Below, one piece after another: positions 13,742 through 21,240 of a stretch of DNA of 25,640 nucleotides (position 1 is its first letter; each line of letters opens with the position of its first letter). The notes beneath the pieces are model-generated. The model worked only from the letters and a program-made list of their open reading frames with translations, had not been told where the DNA came from and made no database searches. The translations under genes were made by a program, and so were the position numbers. Origin of the DNA: an uncultured Clostridia bacterium (lineage in GTDB: Bacteria; Bacillota; Clostridia; TANB77; UBA1234); assembly GCA_947624765.1 (NCBI GenBank), contig CANQLS010000003.1, positions 1 through 25,640 of the forward strand. The letters run 5' to 3'.

Positions 13742-13779
13742 AGAATTAGGAGTATTAAATGATAATAGGAGGAGTGCAC

Positions 13780-15462
13780 ATGGGAATTGGATTGAAAGAT
13801 ATTATAAAAGATGATAAAGATTCATTAATTGAAGACAAACAGAAAAAAACGATTAAAGCATTGGTGGCAACGGGTGTAGTTTTACTTATTATGATTATAG
13901 TAGTAGTAGCATTAATTTTTCTAAACATTATTAATAGTAGACGTGAAGAAAGAGTGCGTTTAATCGCTAAAGACGTAATGAATATTAGTAATGTAGTTAA
14001 AACAATTGGAAATCAGTATATTACAAATACATATGATGGATTACTTGTGGGAACTTCATTGGAAAATAATCCACAAGAAATTAATGTAAATGGGAAAATT
14101 ATACAATATAGATATGGATATTATTATTTAACCCCAGCAGAAGTAGCGCAATTAATTACATCCTTAAATTATAAAGATGAATCTTATTTTGTTAATTATA
14201 TTACTGGTGATGTAGTTAATTTAAAAGGCGTAAAAGCCAAAAATGGACGTGTATATTATTCTTTAGAAGATATTACTGCAATTGATGCAGGGTTAAATCC
14301 AGCTAATATTTACTATATTCATAACGCTGAAGAAATGAAATTATTACATCAATATCCAAATGGATCTTTCTATTTGTCAGAAAACATTGATATGGGATAT
14401 TACGGAACGGGAGAAGGTTGGACGCCTGTAGCAAGTTTTTCCGGAACGTTTGACGGTAGAGGATATACAATTACAAATTTGACAATAGCAAGACCGACTA
14501 CTATGTATTGTGGTTTATTTGGTCAAGCAACTAGTACAGCTGTTATTAAAAATGTAAATTTTGAAAGAGCAAAGATAAGAGGCGGAGAACATACAGGAGT
14601 ACTTGCAGGTTTTTGCAGTGGTAATATCAGCAATATTGAGATTACTAATTCTGAAATAGATTCACAAGCAGAATCTGTAGGAGCTTTAGTTGGTTCTTAT
14701 GATAAAGGAACAGTAATGGATTGTATTGTAAAAGGAACTTCAATTAGTGCTAATGGTTCTATTGGCGGACTAATTGGAACTTTATATAGTGGAACAGTTC
14801 AAAGAAATGGTGTTGATGCGTTAATTTTAGTAGATTATCGTGGCGAAGAGACAATTATTGATACAAATATTGTTGGAATACGTTCTGTTGGTGGTTTAAT
14901 CGGAGAAATTAAAGCTAATGCACTTACAGATATGAAAGAAAACTATGCTAATGCTCGTATCACTGGTACAACAGAAACAGGTGGATTGATTGGAGATGTT
15001 CAATTAATTAGTAGAAATACATTTCGCTTGACAGATAGTTACTCAGAAGGTTCTATTTCTGGAGGTATAGAGAATGTTGGAGGTTGTATTGGAAATATTT
15101 ATGCAGTAAATAATCCAGAAATTGAAATTCAAAGTGTTTATACTGCTACAGATACACCATCTACTGCCTCAGTAAGAGGAGGCTTCATTGGAAAAACAAA
15201 CATTGTTGAAGGTACAAGTGCACAAGTATTAAAATGTTGTTTTGAAAAAGATCCATTATTAGATCTTAATGTTGTAGATATAGGAAGTAAAGCTGGAGGA
15301 GTATCACTTGTTATTAATTCTAAAACGCCAGCTGAGATGAAAAATAGAGTTACTTATTCTGATTGGAACTTTGATTTATGGACATTAGAGGAAGGTGTTA
15401 AGAGACCATACTTGAAATGGCAAGATGAAAATTATGAAGCACAAATTATTGAAGAGAAGTAA
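13780..15462 (+). CDS. Membrane-anchored GLUG-repeat (beta-helix) surface protein
   Basis: This 560-residue protein has a short cytoplasmic N-terminus (~26 residues), one transmembrane anchor at ~28-50 (ALVATGVVLLIMIIVVVALI) and a large outside domain. From ~205 onward it carries GLUG-type repeats recognisable by FSGTFDGRGYTITNLTI, CGLFG, GVLAGF, GALVGS, GGLIGT, GGLIGE, GGLIGD, GGCIGN and GGFIGK, spaced about 30-50 residues apart and expected to form a beta-helix. Such repeats occur in bacterial adhesins and surface proteins. The ATG at 13780 has GGAGG 7 bases before it; a second candidate ATG at 13759 also has a fair site. The gene opens an operon with two pseudopilins, so a role in a surface filament or secretion apparatus is a reasonable inference. 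Confidence 0.85.
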   Translation: MGIGLKDIIKDDKDSLIEDKQKKTIKALVATGVVLLIMIIVVVALIFLNIINSRREERVRLIAKDVMNISNVVKTIGNQYITNTYDGLLVGTSLENNPQEINVNGKIIQYRYGYYYLTPAEVAQLITSLNYKDESYFVNYITGDVVNLKGVKAKNGRVYYSLEDITAIDAGLNPANIYYIHNAEEMKLLHQYPNGSFYLSENIDMGYYGTGEGWTPVASFSGTFDGRGYTITNLTIARPTTMYCGLFGQATSTAVIKNVNFERAKIRGGEHTGVLAGFCSGNISNIEITNSEIDSQAESVGALVGSYDKGTVMDCIVKGTSISANGSIGGLIGTLYSGTVQRNGVDALILVDYRGEETIIDTNIVGIRSVGGLIGEIKANALTDMKENYANARITGTTETGGLIGDVQLISRNTFRLTDSYSEGSISGGIENVGGCIGNIYAVNNPEIEIQSVYTATDTPSTASVRGGFIGKTNIVEGTSAQVLKCCFEKDPLLDLNVVDIGSKAGGVSLVINSKTPAEMKNRVTYSDWNFDLWTLEEGVKRPYLKWQDENYEAQIIEEK

Positions 15463-15509
15463 TTGGGGAAAGGATGACTAAAGGATGAAAAATAATTCAC
15501 GGAATTACA

Positions 15510-15908
15510 TTGGCAGTTTTAATTATAATGATAGCAGTTATAATTATTTTAGCGACAATTATGGTAAATGTTAGCATTTCAGGAATTGATATGGCGGCTA
15601 AAACTAAATTAAAAACTGAAATTGCGGAATTGGAAACTGCAGTAATAGAACGTTTTTCAAATTATTCTTTAAATGAATTAAATTTTCCTTTAGTTGGAGA
15701 CGAAATATCGGTGGAAGATGCTGTTACTGCAATTACGGGAAGCACTTCTTATGAAGCTGACGAGATAAGGACTATATTAGAAAATGATATTTTATATGTA
15801 AGAAAGATGGATTCATCACATATTGAATCATTTGGAATAGAGAATGTAACTGGTAATAGCTATATTGTAGATTATAAAACAGCTATGATATATGGACCAA
15901 TACAATAA
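15510..15908 (+). CDS. Pseudopilin-like protein with a broken 5' end (frameshift or premature stop)
   Basis: The readable frame gives 132 residues starting inside a pilin-type hydrophobic helix (LAVLIIMIAVIIILATIM) with a soluble domain ending IVDYKTAMIYGPIQ. The expected leader is displaced: an ATG at 15485 gives MKNNSR in another frame, and one base added near 15500 would join it to GITLAVLII, a textbook prepilin cleavage site. Alternatively ATG 15474 is in frame but meets TGA four codons later. No ribosome binding site precedes the TTG at 15510. It lies between a GLUG protein and another pseudopilin. Either a real inactivating mutation, a sequencing or assembly error, or less likely recoding explains it. 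Confidence 0.65.
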   Translation: MAVLIIMIAVIIILATIMVNVSISGIDMAAKTKLKTEIAELETAVIERFSNYSLNELNFPLVGDEISVEDAVTAITGSTSYEADEIRTILENDILYVRKMDSSHIESFGIENVTGNSYIVDYKTAMIYGPIQ

Positions 15909-15920
15909 GGGGGATTATAC

Positions 15921-16403
15921 ATGGATAATAAAGGATTTAGCTTAATTACTTTAATTGTTACTATAATAATTATCATCTTATTATCAGCTATTGGTGGGTT
16001 TTATACACATGATACTTTAGATAAGGCTGAACGAATGGATGTTGAAGAGGAAATGCGAAATATTGAAGAGCTTGTTTCTATTCAAAAAGCTAAAATATTA
16101 GCAGGACAGTATGAAATACCTGAAACTTATATAGCAACTGATAGTGAAATTGATGAAAAGTATGGCGAGTTATTAGGTACAGATGATATTGAAGAAATTA
16201 AAAAAGTTAATAATGATAGTAATATTTCACCGAATAAGAAATATCATTTAATGGACGGCGAAGCATTTGAAGCTGTGTTTAATGATGGAGTTAGTGTGAG
16301 ATATGTTAAGAGAGAATATCTAGTTAATTTCGAGAAAAAAGTTATCATTTTAAATCAAGGTGATAAGCTTTATATGGTTGGAAAAATTCGAGATGATGCA
16401 TAA
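15921..16403 (+). CDS. Pseudopilin-like protein lacking Glu+5
   Basis: This 160-residue protein has a five-residue leader MDNKG, a cleavage site before FSLITLIVT, a hydrophobic helix at ~6-27 and an acidic helical continuation (DKAERMDVEEEMRNIEELVS). The +5 position is Thr, not Glu. The soluble part ends in a beta-rich VRYVKREYLVNFEKKVIIL segment. GGGGG precedes the ATG by 7-8 bases, 12 bases after the previous gene. It is last in the operon and is followed by a strong terminator at 16417-16449. Confidence 0.85.
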   Translation: MDNKGFSLITLIVTIIIIILLSAIGGFYTHDTLDKAERMDVEEEMRNIEELVSIQKAKILAGQYEIPETYIATDSEIDEKYGELLGTDDIEEIKKVNNDSNISPNKKYHLMDGEAFEAVFNDGVSVRYVKREYLVNFEKKVIILNQGDKLYMVGKIRDDA

Positions 16404-16416
16404 AATAAATTTTTAG

Positions 16417-16449
16417 GACGGTAGTCTAAATCTAGACTATCGTCTTTTT
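16417..16449 (+). terminator. Terminator of the GLUG/pseudopilin operon
   Basis: GACGGTAGTCTA (16417-16428) pairs with TAGACTATCGTC (16433-16444), one G-T pair, 4-nt loop, followed by five T (16445-16449). Confidence 0.92.
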
Positions 16450-16498
16450 CGTAACATTTTGAAGATTATTGCCATATCATATATCAGGAGTTGATTTT

Positions 16499-16660
16499 AT
16501 GTATGGTTGCATTATTGATGTTTTGATTTGGTCATTTGCCATATATGGATTTATTAGTTTTTGGAGAGAAAATTGGTTAGATTTTATATGTTACATAATA
16601 GAAAAGATAGCAGTTATTGTACTTTTCTTCAAGAAATTCATTGCCAAACATAGTAGGTAA
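16499..16660 (+). CDS. Hypothetical 53-residue membrane protein
   Basis: No family is recognised. The start is the ATG at 16499, preceded by CAGGAG at an 8-base distance; an in-frame ATG further upstream lacks a site. The peptide is mostly hydrophobic, with segments at ~3-20 (GCIIDVLIWSFAIYGFIS) and ~29-43 (FICYIIEKIAVIVLF) and a basic end (KKFIAKHSR), which suggests a small membrane protein. It lies alone between the pseudopilin terminator and recD2, and its 3' end contains the recD2 -35 box. Confidence 0.6.
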   Translation: MYGCIIDVLIWSFAIYGFISFWRENWLDFICYIIEKIAVIVLFFKKFIAKHSR

Positions 16661-16669
16661 ATGTATAAT
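16641..16669 (+). promoter_or_regulatory. Sigma-A promoter of recD2
   Basis: TTGCCA (16641-16646), 17-bp spacer, consensus TATAAT (16664-16669). The -35 box lies inside the end of the small upstream gene, so recD2 can be transcribed on its own. Confidence 0.75.
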
Positions 16670-16696
16670 ATCCCTAAGAAGAGAGGGAAAAGTAGC

Positions 16697-18877
16697 ATGG
16701 AGATTAAAGGTCAAATTGAGGATATTATATACACAAATGAAGTAAATAGTTATACAGTTTGTGATTTGTCGTATGAAGATAAAATAGTTACAGCAGTTGG
16801 CTTTTTACCTTTCGTATCTGTTGGTGATGTAATTGTTGCAAATGGAAAGTTTGTTACGCATAGTACATATGGTGAACAATTTAAAATTGATACATTTGAA
16901 AAAGTTATGCCTACTTCAATGGAACAAATAGAGAAATATCTAGGAAGCGGTATGATTAAAGGAATTGGTCCGGTAACAAGCAAAAAAATAGTAAATAAAT
17001 TTGGTGATAATACACTATATATATTAAGATTTGAACCAGCAAAATTATCTGAGATTTCTGGAATTACTAAGGCAAAGGCGTTAGCAATTTCTGAAGAATT
17101 TAATAATCAATGGGATTTGTGGCAAATTGTAGTGTTTTTACAAAAATACCAAATTGGTGTAGTAAATGCTAATAGAGTGTACAAAGAGCTAGGAATGAAT
17201 GCTATTCCACTTATTGAAGAAAATCCATATATTTTACTAAAAATATTGTATGGTGTTGATTTTAAAGTAGTAGATAAAATTGCTTTAGAAATGGGAATGG
17301 ATTATGATGCACCATCAAGAATTGCAAGTGCTATAAAATATGCTTTAACTATTGCATCACGAAATGGACATACTTGTGTATTGGAACAAAATTTGTTGGA
17401 GTATGTGTCTAATATTTTGGGCGTAGCAGAAGAGGTGGTTCATAATGAATTAACTTCTCTTTCCTACGCTAGGGAAGTTTGTATAGAAAATGGATTTGTA
17501 TTTTTAAAAGAGTATTTTACTGCAGAAGAGAATATTGCTAAAAAACTTTTAATGATGTCTAATGAACGCGTTACACATTTGCATTCACTTGATGATAAAA
17601 TATCAGAGGCTGAGAAAGAATTAAATATAGAATTATCAAAAGAGCAAAGAAAAGCAGTAAGAGGTGTATTTGAAAATAAAGTAATGATTATAACTGGTGG
17701 ACCTGGTACTGGAAAAACTACTATTATCAAGTTAATTTTAAAATTAATGCAAAAAGAAGAAATGAAAGTTAGTTTATGTGCTCCTACGGGTAGAGCGGCT
17801 AAAAGGATTACAGAAACCACAGGAGAAGAGGCTAAAACAATACATCGTTTATTGGAGCTTGGAAAATTAGATGAAGACATTGCCTCAATTGATTATAATG
17901 TAGCACACATTGAAGCAGATGCAGTAATTGTAGATGAAGCATCAATGGTAGATGTAGTTTTAATGAATTTATTAGTTAAAGGATTATCAGAAAAAACTAC
18001 TCTTGTACTTATTGGAGATGCAGATCAATTACCATCTGTAGGGCCGGGTAGTGTTTTAAAAGATTTGATTGAAAGTGATATTCTTCCTACAGTTTGTTTA
18101 AAAGAAATTTATAGACAAGCTGCTGAAAGTCAAATAATAATGAATGCCCATTCAATTAATAATGGTGAAATGATTGATTTAAATAAAAAAGATGGAGATT
18201 TTTTCTTCATTAGAGCAAATTCACCTGTAGAACAGATTTTGGAACTTGTTTCAAAGAGATTAAAAAATTATGGCAATTATGATGCAAAACGTGATATTCA
18301 AGTATTAACACCTACTAAAAAAGGTGATACAGGCACGAAAAACTTAAATCAAGCGTTGCAAAATATGCTAAATCCTAAGTCCTCAGATAAGAAAGAAAAA
18401 GCTTATGGCGAAATTGTTTTTCGTGAAGGTGATAAAGTAATGCAAATTCATAATAATTATGATGTATCATGGGAGAGCATAGATGGAAAAACACAAGGAA
18501 GTGGTATATACAATGGAGATTTAGGAATTATCCGTAAAATTTCTGATGATGGTATTGAGGTTGTTTTTGATGAAGATAAGGTAGTGCTATATGAAGAAGC
18601 TATTATGGAAGAATTAGAGCATGCTTATGCCATTACTGTTCATAAAAGTCAAGGAAGTGAATTCCCAGTTATAGTAATGCCTATCATAAGTGGTCCGCCA
18701 ATGCTATATACTAGAAATTTATTATATACGGGAGTTACTAGAGCTAAGGAATTGCTTGTGATTGTGGGCAATGAAAGAGTAATAGAATATATGATAAAAA
18801 ATGTTGATACAAAAAACAGAAATACAGGTTTAAAATATAAATTGGAAAAATATATGCAAATTTTTAATCAAATATGA
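16697..18877 (+). CDS. recD2: RecD2-type ATP-dependent 5'-3' DNA helicase
   Basis: This 726-residue SF1B helicase of the RecD2/YrrC type functions without RecBC in DNA repair and replication-fork maintenance. The N-terminal half includes a helix-hairpin-helix element (GMIKGIGPVTSKKIVNKFG); the helicase core shows Walker A ITGGPGTGKTTI at ~332-343, Walker B VIVDEASMVD at ~410, GDADQLPSVGPG and motif VI-type AITVHKSQGSEF near 645-656, then LLYTGVTRAK. The start at 16697 (MEIKGQIED) follows AGAGGG; an in-frame ATG at 16661 coincides with the promoter -10 and is rejected. Confidence 0.95.
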   Translation: MEIKGQIEDIIYTNEVNSYTVCDLSYEDKIVTAVGFLPFVSVGDVIVANGKFVTHSTYGEQFKIDTFEKVMPTSMEQIEKYLGSGMIKGIGPVTSKKIVNKFGDNTLYILRFEPAKLSEISGITKAKALAISEEFNNQWDLWQIVVFLQKYQIGVVNANRVYKELGMNAIPLIEENPYILLKILYGVDFKVVDKIALEMGMDYDAPSRIASAIKYALTIASRNGHTCVLEQNLLEYVSNILGVAEEVVHNELTSLSYAREVCIENGFVFLKEYFTAEENIAKKLLMMSNERVTHLHSLDDKISEAEKELNIELSKEQRKAVRGVFENKVMIITGGPGTGKTTIIKLILKLMQKEEMKVSLCAPTGRAAKRITETTGEEAKTIHRLLELGKLDEDIASIDYNVAHIEADAVIVDEASMVDVVLMNLLVKGLSEKTTLVLIGDADQLPSVGPGSVLKDLIESDILPTVCLKEIYRQAAESQIIMNAHSINNGEMIDLNKKDGDFFFIRANSPVEQILELVSKRLKNYGNYDAKRDIQVLTPTKKGDTGTKNLNQALQNMLNPKSSDKKEKAYGEIVFREGDKVMQIHNNYDVSWESIDGKTQGSGIYNGDLGIIRKISDDGIEVVFDEDKVVLYEEAIMEELEHAYAITVHKSQGSEFPVIVMPIISGPPMLYTRNLLYTGVTRAKELLVIVGNERVIEYMIKNVDTKNRNTGLKYKLEKYMQIFNQI

Positions 18878-18883
18878 TATAAT
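18854..18883 (+). promoter_or_regulatory. Extended -10 promoter of the SLH protein gene
   Basis: A TGATATAAT extended -10 (18875-18883) overlaps the recD2 stop; the -35 is weak (ATGCAA, 18854-18859, 18-bp spacer). Confidence 0.55.
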
Positions 18884-18909
18884 AAGGTAGATATTTTAGG
18901 AGGTTAGAA

Positions 18910-20562
18910 ATGTTTAAGAAATTTCATTTATCGCTTATAACATTATTGGTGTTGCTTATGCCGATTTGTTACGCTTATACGGATACAGAGAATCATTGGG
19001 CAAACGAAGCTATCTCTTCTTTATCCAAAATAGATATTATTCAAGGATATGGAGATGATACATTTAGACCAGATGATTATATAACACGTGCAGAACTTAC
19101 CACAATTATTAATAGGCTTTTAAAAAATGAAAAGGAAAGTACCAAATTTATTCCCGACAACAATAGTAAAGATTGGTATTATAGTGAAATTAGAAAAGCT
19201 GTAGAATCGGGTGTTATGCGTGGTGATGCAGATGGATATGTACGTCCTGATGATTATATTACACGTGAAGAAGCAGTAGTTATGCTTCATAGAGCATTTG
19301 TATGTACTACAACAGAAAATATCAGAATTAATACATATGCTGATGCTAAAGATGTATCTGCGTGGGCTTATGATGCTATGGCAATGTTTGTAAGAAATGA
19401 ATACATTCGTGGTGATGAGGGCAATGTATTAAGACCAAAAGATAATGTTACACGTGCAGAATTAGTTACAATGATTACAAGGTTATTTAGTGAAATCATT
19501 GTAAAAGGTGAATGTACAGGTACTATTTATGGAAATTTACTTTTAAATGGTAAAGGTATTAGAGTACATAACGTTGTGGTTGAAGGAGATTTAATTATTG
19601 CTGAAGGTAGTGAAGGCAATATGAATTTAAAAAGTATAATTGTCAATGGAAATTTAATTATACGAACTCCTACTACTTTACCTACACGAAATTTTGAAGT
19701 AAAAGGCGATATAATAAAAGTTTATGAAAAAGAAGAAAATAATGAGCCAAAAGAATATAGTAATAGCACATATGGTATATATTTTACAATTCCAGAAGAT
19801 GCTACAGTAATAGAAGCTTTAGACGATAAACAAAAAATAAATTATCGATTAGATAATTTAATGGTAATTCGTTTTAGAAAAGATGAAGAATTACATTTTC
19901 AATCATTTACGGCAATCGAGAGAGAAGAAACAAATAAATATGATAATATTTATAATAAAATAGCTGAGAAAGAAATTGGAACGGCAAAATGTGGTTATTA
20001 TTTTGATGGAAAAGAATCTCATTTAATTGTTATTAAAAGAGATGATATAGTTTATACAATACTTTTATATAATATTGAAAATGATAATGTTATTGATAAT
20101 ATTTTAAATAGTATTAAATTAACTGATGGTGAGCTTGTGCACCCTCATAAAGAACTTACATATCGAAACACAAAATTATGTTTGAAATTTCAGTATTTAG
20201 ATTATATTGGTGTAGACGATTCATATAATACGGGTATTGTGTTTGATGGTGAATCATATTTTATGCTTTTCATACAAGTAAATAGTATTACAGATTTAGA
20301 AAAATATTCTGTTGAACAATTGAAAGTTTTGTTTGAATCATTAGCAAAATCAGAGGGGGAAGTTATTAGTTCAAAGTCTAGAAAAGTGTACCAATATGAT
20401 GCATTAGAATATTTAATTAGAGATGGAGAAAAATTAAGCAGAAATTTATATATCGTAGTTGGAAATAGATTATATAAATTAATTTTTACAGGAGAAGCAT
20501 CTAGGGTAGAGTCAATAGGAAATGAATTATTTGATAAAGTTATAAACAGTATTGAAATGTAG
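18910..20562 (+). CDS. Secreted protein with three S-layer homology (SLH) domains
   Basis: This 550-residue protein starts with a signal peptide (KKF, then SLITLLVLLMPICYA, predicted cut after ~22). Three SLH repeats follow at ~24-65, ~80-130 and ~145-195, each with the W-A/Y...I..G...G..FRPDDYITRAE pattern; they usually anchor proteins to secondary cell wall polymers. Next, at ~200-265, is a beta-rich stretch of repeating strands (GTIYGNLLLNGKGIRVHNVV, VEGDLIIAEG, VNGNLIIR) that looks like a short polymer-forming or beta-helix segment. The remaining ~280 residues form two related-looking halves of unknown function (each with a YGIYFTIPEDA or TKLCLKFQYLD entry and a closing IDNILNSIKL or FDKVINSIEM). 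AGGAGG precedes the ATG. Confidence 0.9.
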   Translation: MFKKFHLSLITLLVLLMPICYAYTDTENHWANEAISSLSKIDIIQGYGDDTFRPDDYITRAELTTIINRLLKNEKESTKFIPDNNSKDWYYSEIRKAVESGVMRGDADGYVRPDDYITREEAVVMLHRAFVCTTTENIRINTYADAKDVSAWAYDAMAMFVRNEYIRGDEGNVLRPKDNVTRAELVTMITRLFSEIIVKGECTGTIYGNLLLNGKGIRVHNVVVEGDLIIAEGSEGNMNLKSIIVNGNLIIRTPTTLPTRNFEVKGDIIKVYEKEENNEPKEYSNSTYGIYFTIPEDATVIEALDDKQKINYRLDNLMVIRFRKDEELHFQSFTAIEREETNKYDNIYNKIAEKEIGTAKCGYYFDGKESHLIVIKRDDIVYTILLYNIENDNVIDNILNSIKLTDGELVHPHKELTYRNTKLCLKFQYLDYIGVDDSYNTGIVFDGESYFMLFIQVNSITDLEKYSVEQLKVLFESLAKSEGEVISSKSRKVYQYDALEYLIRDGEKLSRNLYIVVGNRLYKLIFTGEASRVESIGNELFDKVINSIEM

Positions 20563-20577
20563 CGAGAAAGGAATTAT

Positions 20578-21228
20578 ATGTTTGTAAATCTACTATATCC
20601 TAAAGTTTGTGGCTTTTGTAATAAGCTATTAGAAAATGGATATATATGTGAAAAATGCAAGAAAGAGATTGGGAATTTTAAAAATTCCTATATCCCTTTT
20701 TTGCAAAATTTATATTTTGACGAATTATATTGCGTTTATGAATATAAAGATATCGTAAGAAAAAGAATGTTAGAGTATAAATTTAATCATAAAAAATATC
20801 TTTTTAGAACTTTTGCTGAAAGCATGATTGATAATTTAAAAGAAAAAAATATCAATGCTGATTTTATTGTTGCAGTACCTATTCATTTTAAAAGATGGTT
20901 GAGAAGAGGATATAATCAAAGTGCATTAATTGCAAAAGAAGTTTCAAATCAATTACAAATTCCTTATATTCCTAAAGCACTTATAAAACCTATTGCAACA
21001 TCAATGCAAAGTAAATTAAGCAAAGAAGAACGAAAACAAAATGTTAAACATGCTTTTATAGCAAAAGAAAACTTAAACTTGCAAGGAAAAAATATTTTAT
21101 TAATAGATGATATTTATACAACTGGCGCAACTGCAAATGAATGTAGTAAAGCTTTAAAAAAAGTTGGTGCAAATAAAGTAATTATTTCTACTGTGGCTCG
21201 TGCAACTATAAATTCACATATAGACTAA
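20578..21228 (+). CDS. comFC: ComF-family phosphoribosyltransferase-like protein
   Basis: This 216-residue ComFC-type protein has an N-terminal zinc ribbon (Cys11-x2-Cys14, Cys24-x2-Cys27) and a phosphoribosyltransferase fold with the PRPP-binding loop ILLIDDIYTTGATANE at ~173-188. The family is needed for natural transformation in several bacteria and its exact reaction is not settled. The hallmark segment VPIHFKRWLRRGYNQSALIA is present. It follows the SLH gene by 15 bases and precedes the KAP-type NTPase gene by 12 bases, so the three are likely one transcript. No helicase-type ComFA partner is adjacent. Confidence 0.93.
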   Translation: MFVNLLYPKVCGFCNKLLENGYICEKCKKEIGNFKNSYIPFLQNLYFDELYCVYEYKDIVRKRMLEYKFNHKKYLFRTFAESMIDNLKEKNINADFIVAVPIHFKRWLRRGYNQSALIAKEVSNQLQIPYIPKALIKPIATSMQSKLSKEERKQNVKHAFIAKENLNLQGKNILLIDDIYTTGATANECSKALKKVGANKVIISTVARATINSHID

Positions 21229-21240
21229 GGAGGAAAATCA

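Noticed and set aside
15474..15510. UGA recoding as an amino acid in the pseudopilin
   Set aside because: TGA serves as a stop in several other genes here, and a one-base frameshift explains the region more simply.
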